Of a stretch of DNA of 64,000 nt, positions 59,259 through 64,000 are shown piece by piece. The stretch is taken from NCBI RefSeq assembly GCF_001874525.1, contig NZ_LKAQ01000004.1, forward strand, positions 1,328,895-1,392,894. Direction: 5' to 3'. Numbering within the stretch: the first letter of the stretch is position 1; every line of letters begins with the position of its first letter. The notes below the pieces were generated by a model, which saw only the letters and a list, made by a program, of their open reading frames with translations, ran no database searches and was not told the origin of the DNA. A program made the translations under genes and the position numbers. Origin of the DNA: Pseudodesulfovibrio hydrargyri. Lineage in GTDB: Bacteria; Desulfobacterota; Desulfovibrionia; Desulfovibrionales; Desulfovibrionaceae.

Positions 59259-59494
59259 CCTCCGGCCTCCGGCCCCCCATCCCCACTCCCCTCCTAAACT
59301 TCTTATATCGCTTCGCGGGGTGTGGGCGGCCGAGGTAAAGTGTCCTGTCGTCCCGACGATACCGTAAAAAGGAGAGCCCCCTCGGCACATCCTCCCCTCA
59401 ACCCTCCGCACGCGCGGATGCGCAGACAAAAAGTTTTGAAGGGGAGTCCAGAGGGGAACCCTTTCCAAAAGTTTCCCCTCTGGCCGCCGGAGGC
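59259..59494. repeat. convergent-gene intergenic repeat, copy D
   Basis: Bracketed by GCCTCCGGC at the left and GCCGCCGGAGGC (59482-59493) at the right, i.e. inverted ends. Contains CTCCTAAACTTCTTATA and CGCTTCGCGGGG in the first half, and AAAAAGTTTTGAAGGGGAG plus an imperfect stem (11-bp arms 59448-59458 and 59473-59483) in the second. The second half is copy A in reverse orientation. It lies between convergent nfnB and the TAXI gene. Confidence 0.75.
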
Positions 59495-59505
59495 ATTCTT
59501 CTTCC

Positions 59506-60867
59506 CTAATCCGCCGGGTGGCCGGTGTCCTGGATGGGGTGTCCGGCGATTTTTTCCAGCCGTTGGCGGATCATGCGGATGTGCAGCCTGAGGGAGTAGA
59601 TGTAATCCGTATAGGACAGGGGGACCGAGGTCTCGAGCACGAGGCGGTCCATCCGTTCGAGTTCCTCGAGCATGGCGCGCGCCTCGGCCGGGTCGGTCAG
59701 GTCGTAGGCGTGCATGTCCAGTTTCTTGAGCTGCTTGTACCACTTGAAGATGCGCCGCCGGATCTGCCAGCGGTAGGCGGGCGGGGTGATCTTGAACAGC
59801 GGGAAGAGCAGGGTCAGCAGGGGGATGAGCAGGATCTTGAGCCGTTCCACGGTGATGGCCACCTGGAAGGGCAGGTAGCGCATGAGGAACGGGGGGCCGG
59901 ATTTGTAGAAGTTCCTGGCCTCGTCGCTCAGGGGGAAGAGCACGGCCTGGTCGTTGGGGAACTGGTGGGTGGCCGCGAACATGTCGCCCTTGCCGTGGAT
60001 CTTGGCCGCGGCGAGCAGGAACAGGTATTTGAGCGCCGGGTGCAGGTCGTCGCGGACCACCAGGTTGGCCGTGGGCGCGAGCAGGGTCACGTCGCGGGCG
60101 GGCAGGTCGCGCATGAGGTCGATGCCGCCCTGGGGCAGGGTCAGCTTTTCCAGGAACCGGTGGGTGCGCACGTAGGTCTCCGCCCGGTCGAAGGAATACA
60201 GGTTCACGGTCTTGTGCGCCTCGCTCAAGGTCCGCACGGCCTCGGAGTTGACCCCGGCGATGACGAACAGGGCGTCGATCGCGCGGTCGAGCAGTTCGGG
60301 GATGGCCTGGGCCGTGCCTTCGGGCAGCAGGGTGGCCGTCTCCGGAGTGATCCCGTTCTCGGCAAGCAGCTGGAGGACCATGTGGCTGGTCCCGCTGCCC
60401 TCGGCCCCGACCGCGACCTTGCGGCCCTTGAGGTCGGCCAGGGTCTTCACGCGCAGCCGTTTGGAGGTGAACAGCCAGACCGGTTCGAAATACAGCGAGC
60501 CCAGGCTTTCCAGGTCGGGGTGCTCCTCAGGGGTGGTGATGCCGCCCTGCATGAACGCGGCCTGCACCCCGGACTGCGGGTCGCCGACAATGGCCAGGTT
60601 GTCCATGGACCCCTTGGAGGCGCGCACCTCCAGCTCGAAGCCGTGCTCCTTGAAGAACTCGGCGTATTCCTGGGCAAAGGCGTAGTACGCGCCGCCCTCG
60701 CCGCCGGTGGCCATGACCACCTTGCCCGGGGGCAGGGGCTTGACGAACTGGAAGGTCACCCACAGGGCCAGGGCGAGCACGCCGATGGCCGCGCCGTATA
60801 TGATGAACGACATGAGCACGTGTGAGCGCAGGAACTTGACGAGCTTTTTTATATAGGGGTTCTGCAT
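59506..60867 (-). CDS. membrane-anchored TAXI-type (TRAP) solute-binding protein
   Basis: 453 residues. N-terminal membrane helix (about 15-40), then a TAXI-family binding domain (VMATGGEGGAYYAFAQEY, VGDPQSGVQAAFMQGGITT, KVAVGAEGSGTSHMVLQLL), then a second hydrophobic segment (about 370-390, LLIPLLTLLFPLFKI) and a cytoplasmic-looking helical tail. Ordinary TAXI proteins are soluble periplasmic receptors for TRAP importers; this one is tethered and has no TRAP permease nearby, so it may be a sensor. Promoter at 60876-60904; start ATG 60867 with no clear ribosome site. Confidence 0.83.
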   Translation of the reverse strand: MQNPYIKKLVKFLRSHVLMSFIIYGAAIGVLALALWVTFQFVKPLPPGKVVMATGGEGGAYYAFAQEYAEFFKEHGFELEVRASKGSMDNLAIVGDPQSGVQAAFMQGGITTPEEHPDLESLGSLYFEPVWLFTSKRLRVKTLADLKGRKVAVGAEGSGTSHMVLQLLAENGITPETATLLPEGTAQAIPELLDRAIDALFVIAGVNSEAVRTLSEAHKTVNLYSFDRAETYVRTHRFLEKLTLPQGGIDLMRDLPARDVTLLAPTANLVVRDDLHPALKYLFLLAAAKIHGKGDMFAATHQFPNDQAVLFPLSDEARNFYKSGPPFLMRYLPFQVAITVERLKILLIPLLTLLFPLFKITPPAYRWQIRRRIFKWYKQLKKLDMHAYDLTDPAEARAMLEELERMDRLVLETSVPLSYTDYIYSLRLHIRMIRQRLEKIAGHPIQDTGHPAD

Positions 60868-60875
60868 GATGCCCG

Positions 60876-60904
60876 AATGTAAATAAAAGCCGGGCCGTGG
60901 GCAA
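60876..60904 (-). promoter_or_regulatory. predicted promoter giving a near-leaderless TAXI message
   Basis: TTGCCC (60899-60904), 17-base spacer, TACATT (60876-60881) on the minus strand; the ATG follows after eight bases. Confidence 0.42.
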
Positions 60905-61035
60905 GACGGCGGATGCGATTTTCGGCACATCGTCACCAGGCCGTCTGCCGGGTCCGTCTTGCGCAGAGCGCGGAATATGGGTAGGGATGGAGGAGTGTTG
61001 GAGTTTTCCGCCACGCAACCCGGACCGGATACGCC

Positions 61036-61908
61036 ATGCCCAAGCTGAAAACCCTGCTTGTCCATCCCGACCCCGAGGTCCGCACGGCCCTGCGCGACGT
61101 GCTGGAGGAGGTCCCCTTTGTCCAGGTCCTGGGCGAGGCGGTCTCGGCCTTCGAGGCGCTGGAGCTGCTCGAGGCCATCCCCTACGGGGTGTTCTTCGTG
61201 GGAGTGGACCTGCCGGGCGGGGCGAGCGGCATCGAGATGGCCCAGATGCTCGCCGGGCGCAAAAACAAGCCCGCCCTGGTGTTCATCTCCGATTCCGAGT
61301 CCCAGGCCTACGCCGCCTTCGAGCTGGGGGCCACGGACTACCTGCTCTGGCCGCCCGCGCCCGGACGCATGGCCCGGACCATGGACCGTCTGCAGACCTT
61401 CAAGACCCGGTTCCGCGAAGTGCCGCCCCCGGCCCCGTATCCGGACGATCCGGACGACGAGCCGAGCGAGGGCTTTGAGCAGACCGTGAAGCTGCCCCTG
61501 CCCGAAGAGGAGCAGGACTCGTTCCTGGCCGCCCTGCAGGCCGCCTGGGACCAGACCTCCAACCGGCGGCCCGAGATCGACAAGCTGGCCGTGAACCAGG
61601 ACGGGCGGACCATCCTCATCCCCTACGACCAGATAATCTTTGTCGAGGCCTTCGAGGACTACTCCTACGTGCACACGGCCAACCAGAAATTTCTTTCCTC
61701 CTATCGGCTCAAGAACCTGGAGGACCGGCTCGGGCCGCACCGCTTCTTCCGCGTGCACCGCAAGTATCTGGTGAACCTGGACATGGTCACCGAGATAGCG
61801 TCCATGCCCGGCTCGAACTTCATGCTGCGCACGGCCGGGCGCACGCGGATCGAGCTGCCGATCAGCCGCCGGCGCATCGCCGAGCTGAAGAAGATCATCG
61901 GGCTGTGA
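61036..61908 (+). CDS. LytTR response regulator with atypical receiver
   Basis: 290 residues. N-terminal receiver-like domain (Asp58 in FVGVDLPGG, Asp12 in VHPDPEV) that lacks the usual conserved lysine: the YLLKP-type site reads LLWPPAPG. A Pro/Asp-rich linker (about 135-160) follows, then a LytTR DNA-binding domain (about 185-285) with ILIPYDQIIFVEAFEDYSYV and FFRVHRKYLVNLD. No kinase is next to it. It may respond to something other than phosphorylation. Confidence 0.87.
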   Translation: MPKLKTLLVHPDPEVRTALRDVLEEVPFVQVLGEAVSAFEALELLEAIPYGVFFVGVDLPGGASGIEMAQMLAGRKNKPALVFISDSESQAYAAFELGATDYLLWPPAPGRMARTMDRLQTFKTRFREVPPPAPYPDDPDDEPSEGFEQTVKLPLPEEEQDSFLAALQAAWDQTSNRRPEIDKLAVNQDGRTILIPYDQIIFVEAFEDYSYVHTANQKFLSSYRLKNLEDRLGPHRFFRVHRKYLVNLDMVTEIASMPGSNFMLRTAGRTRIELPISRRRIAELKKIIGL

Positions 61909-62022
61909 ACCGATGGATCGCCCCGGGCCGGGCCGTTGCGGCCGGTCCGACCGTTTAACCCGCCGCTGCTGCCGTTGGCCGAATAAGCCGGGAGTTGCGG
62001 AACGAAAATGCTATGAATGAGA

Positions 62023-62057
62023 CTCGCAAAACCGGGTATTCCGGTTGACTCTGCGAG
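62023..62057 (+). promoter_or_regulatory. stem-loop over the acs ribosome binding site
   Basis: Two-tier hairpin: outer arms CTCGCA/TGCGAG (62023-62028, 62052-62057), inner arms AACCGG/CCGGTT (62030-62035, 62041-62046). The outer arm covers the first bases of the acs ribosome site AGGAGG (62056-62061), so folding could lower translation. Confidence 0.5.
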
Positions 62058-62065
62058 GAGGGCAC

Positions 62066-63982
62066 ATGGACCAGTCAGGCGCTATAGACAATCTGCTGCA
62101 GGAGGAACGGGTCTTCCGTCCGCTCCCGCAATTGGTCATCGAAGCCAACGTCAATCCCCAGGAGCTGGAGGGAGCGCGCAAGTTCGCGGCCATGGACCCC
62201 ACCGGGTACTGGGAGGAGGCCGCCGACGAGCTGGACTGGTTCAAGAAGTGGGACCAGGTCCTGGACGACAAGGACGCGCCGTTCTACCGCTGGTTCCCGG
62301 GCGCGCGCTGCAACATCGTCTACAATGCGCTCGACCGCCACATCGAGACCGCCAACAAGAACAAGCTCGCGCTCATTTGGGAAGGGGAGCCGGGCGACCA
62401 GCGCAAGTACACCTATTTCGAGCTCTACCGCGAGGTCAACCGTTTCGCCAACGCCTTGCGCTCCCTGGGCATCCGCAAGGGCGACCGCGTGGTCATCTAC
62501 ATGCCGCCCCTGCCCGAGACGGTCATAGCCATGCTCGCCGCGGCCAAGATCGGCGCGGTCCATTCCGTGGTATTCGCCGGGTTCTCGGCCAAGGCCCTGC
62601 GCAAGCGGATCAACGACGCCCAGGCCAAGCTGCTGATTACGTCCGACGGGTTCTACCGCAACGGCCGGATCATCAGCCTCAAGGAGACCGCCGACGAGGC
62701 GTTGGTCGGGGCATGCGCCGACTGCGTGGAGGCCATGGTCGTGGTCCGGCGCTGCAACATCGGCGTGGACATGGTCGACGGCCGGGACTTCCAGTACGAG
62801 GACCTGGTCCGCCAGGAGCGCAACGAGGCCCCCACCGAGGTCATGGACGCGGACGACCCGCTCTTTCTGCTCTATACTTCCGGGACCACGGGCACGCCCA
62901 AGGGCGTGGTCCACTCCCACGGCGGCTACATGGTCGGCGTGCACCGCACCCTGACCACGGTCTTCGACATCAAGCCCACGGACATCTTCTGGTGCACCGC
63001 CGATCCCGGCTGGGTCACCGGCCACTCGGCGGGCATCTACGGGCCGCTCATGGCCGGGACCACCTCGGTCATGTACGAAGGCCACCCCAACTACCCCCAG
63101 GCCGACCGCCTCTGGTCCATCGTGGCCAAGTACGGGGTGACGATCTTCTACACCGCGCCGACCATGATCCGCATGCTCATGCGCTTTGGCGCCCAGTACC
63201 CCAAGCAGCACGACCTGTCCTCCCTGCGCCTGCTCGGCACCGTGGGCGAACCCATCTCGCCCGAGGCCTGGATATGGCTGTACAAGAACATCGGCCGGTC
63301 CGAATGCCCGGTGCTCGACACCTGGTGGCAGACCGAGACCGGCATGTTCATGATCTCGCCCCTGCCCATCTCCGTGCTCAAGCCGGGCTCCGTGACCAAG
63401 GCCCTGCCCGGCGTGGAGGTGGACGTGGTCGATCGCGACGGCAACCCTGTGCCGCCCGGCAAGGGCGGCCTGCTCGTGGTCACCGCGCCCTGGCCGTCCA
63501 TGATGACCGGCCTGTGGAACGACGACGACCGCTTCAAGGAGTACTGGTCCCAAATCCCCGGCGTCTACTACGCGGGCGACGTGGCCCGCAGGGACGAGGA
63601 CGGCTACATCTGGATCCAGGGCCGGGCCGACGACGTCATCAACATCGCCGGGCACCGCATCGGCTCGGCCGAGCTCGAAGCCGCCTTCGGCGTGCACCCG
63701 GCGGTCTGCGAATGCGCCGCCATCGGCGTGCCCGACCAGATCAAGGGCGAGGCCGCCAAGGCGTTCGTCATGCTCAACGACGGCTTCGAGCCGGGCGACG
63801 AACTGATCAAGGACCTCAAAAAGACCATCCGCAACGAACTCGGACCCGTGGCCGTGATCAAGTCCATCGAGTTCCGCGATTCCCTGCCCAAAACCCGGTC
63901 CGGCAAACTCATGCGCCGCGTGCTCAAGGCCGAGGAAAATGGTTTTGAAATAGGCGACTTGACCGGACTGGACGACGATTAA
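62066..63982 (+). CDS. acs: acetyl-CoA synthetase
   Basis: 638 residues. AMP-forming ligase converting acetate, ATP and CoA to acetyl-CoA. Signatures: YTSGTTGTPKGVVHSHGG, DTWWQTETGMFMIS, and the regulatory Lys614 in LPKTRSGKLMRR. Such enzymes are switched off by acetylation of that lysine. The ATG at 62066 follows AGGAGG five bases upstream. A sequestering stem-loop precedes it. Confidence 0.97.
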   Translation: MDQSGAIDNLLQEERVFRPLPQLVIEANVNPQELEGARKFAAMDPTGYWEEAADELDWFKKWDQVLDDKDAPFYRWFPGARCNIVYNALDRHIETANKNKLALIWEGEPGDQRKYTYFELYREVNRFANALRSLGIRKGDRVVIYMPPLPETVIAMLAAAKIGAVHSVVFAGFSAKALRKRINDAQAKLLITSDGFYRNGRIISLKETADEALVGACADCVEAMVVVRRCNIGVDMVDGRDFQYEDLVRQERNEAPTEVMDADDPLFLLYTSGTTGTPKGVVHSHGGYMVGVHRTLTTVFDIKPTDIFWCTADPGWVTGHSAGIYGPLMAGTTSVMYEGHPNYPQADRLWSIVAKYGVTIFYTAPTMIRMLMRFGAQYPKQHDLSSLRLLGTVGEPISPEAWIWLYKNIGRSECPVLDTWWQTETGMFMISPLPISVLKPGSVTKALPGVEVDVVDRDGNPVPPGKGGLLVVTAPWPSMMTGLWNDDDRFKEYWSQIPGVYYAGDVARRDEDGYIWIQGRADDVINIAGHRIGSAELEAAFGVHPAVCECAAIGVPDQIKGEAAKAFVMLNDGFEPGDELIKDLKKTIRNELGPVAVIKSIEFRDSLPKTRSGKLMRRVLKAEENGFEIGDLTGLDDD

Positions 63983-63983
63983 G

Positions 63984-64000
63984 CGCCTCCGGCGGCCGGG
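63984..64000. repeat. start of another intergenic repeat at the window edge
   Basis: CGCCTCCGGCGGCCGGG right after the acs stop has the same leading block (GCCTCCGGCGGCC) as copies A and D. The rest is outside the window. Confidence 0.5.

Overview
The window is about 64 kb of GC-rich bacterial chromosome carrying about 57 protein genes. Gene content points to a Desulfovibrio-type sulfate-reducing bacterium (Desulfovibrionaceae, perhaps Pseudodesulfovibrio-like). Evidence: an NfnAB electron-bifurcating transhydrogenase, two iron-sulfur flavoproteins, a split F1Fo ATP synthase cluster with b and b' but no a or c subunit, and many PAS kinases and stand-alone HD-GYP/HDOD regulators. No sulfate-reduction gene is present, so this is inference from neighbours. 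I saw no rRNA, tRNA, CRISPR array, insertion sequence, phage or plasmid gene; this looks like ordinary core chromosome rather than an island.

Layout. 1-5.6 kb: spermidine genes speD-speE, a UV-endonuclease-like glycosylase, a hypothetical gene, rpsA and sppA. 5.7-10.9 kb (minus strand): a PAS histidine kinase, a secreted zinc phospholipase C-like protein, an HD-GYP protein and an NmrA-like NAD(P)-binding protein. 11-14.1 kb: a two-gene unit of a hydantoinase-type ATPase and a histone-deacetylase-fold amidohydrolase. 14.1-14.8 kb: a gene-free stretch full of inverted repeats. 14.8-16.9 kb: nitroreductase plus iron-sulfur flavoprotein divergent from an HxlR regulator, then an HPt protein. 17.1-19.4 kb: phoU, pstB and an AMIN-domain protein. 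19.5-27.7 kb: signalling genes, namely an HPt domain fused to a glycosyltransferase, cheD, a three-PAS kinase and an operon of three receiver proteins (HDOD, degenerate HD-GYP, intact HD-GYP). 27.9-33.6 kb: transporter, DUF523 and YgjP-like genes, ArsR regulator, flavoprotein, family 9 glycosyltransferase and small hypotheticals. 33.8-45.6 kb (minus strand): cell-shape genes mreB-mreC-mreD-mrdA-rodA, a bactofilin, then atpF'-F-H-A-G-D-C. 45.8-50.3 kb: radical SAM protein, DNA methyltransferase (ogt), a zinc-ribbon protein, copper chaperone and CopA ATPase. 50.5-56.7 kb: recQ, a PocR-PAS kinase, an MFS transporter and a hypothetical. 56.9-64 kb: nfnA-nfnB, a membrane-tethered TAXI-type protein, a LytTR regulator and acs.

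The most unusual signals are: (1) a family of long GC-rich stem-loop elements whose four complete copies all lie between convergent genes; (2) the in-frame HPt-glycosyltransferase fusion with a good internal ribosome site; (3) the hydantoinase/HDAC-fold pair; (4) several genes whose best promoter places transcription start at or next to the start codon with no ribosome binding site; (5) a receiver operon in which one HD-GYP domain has lost its catalytic residues; (6) a stem-loop overlapping the acs ribosome binding site; (7) a possible 20-codon leader ORF before rpsA. All promoter and operator calls were made by eye.
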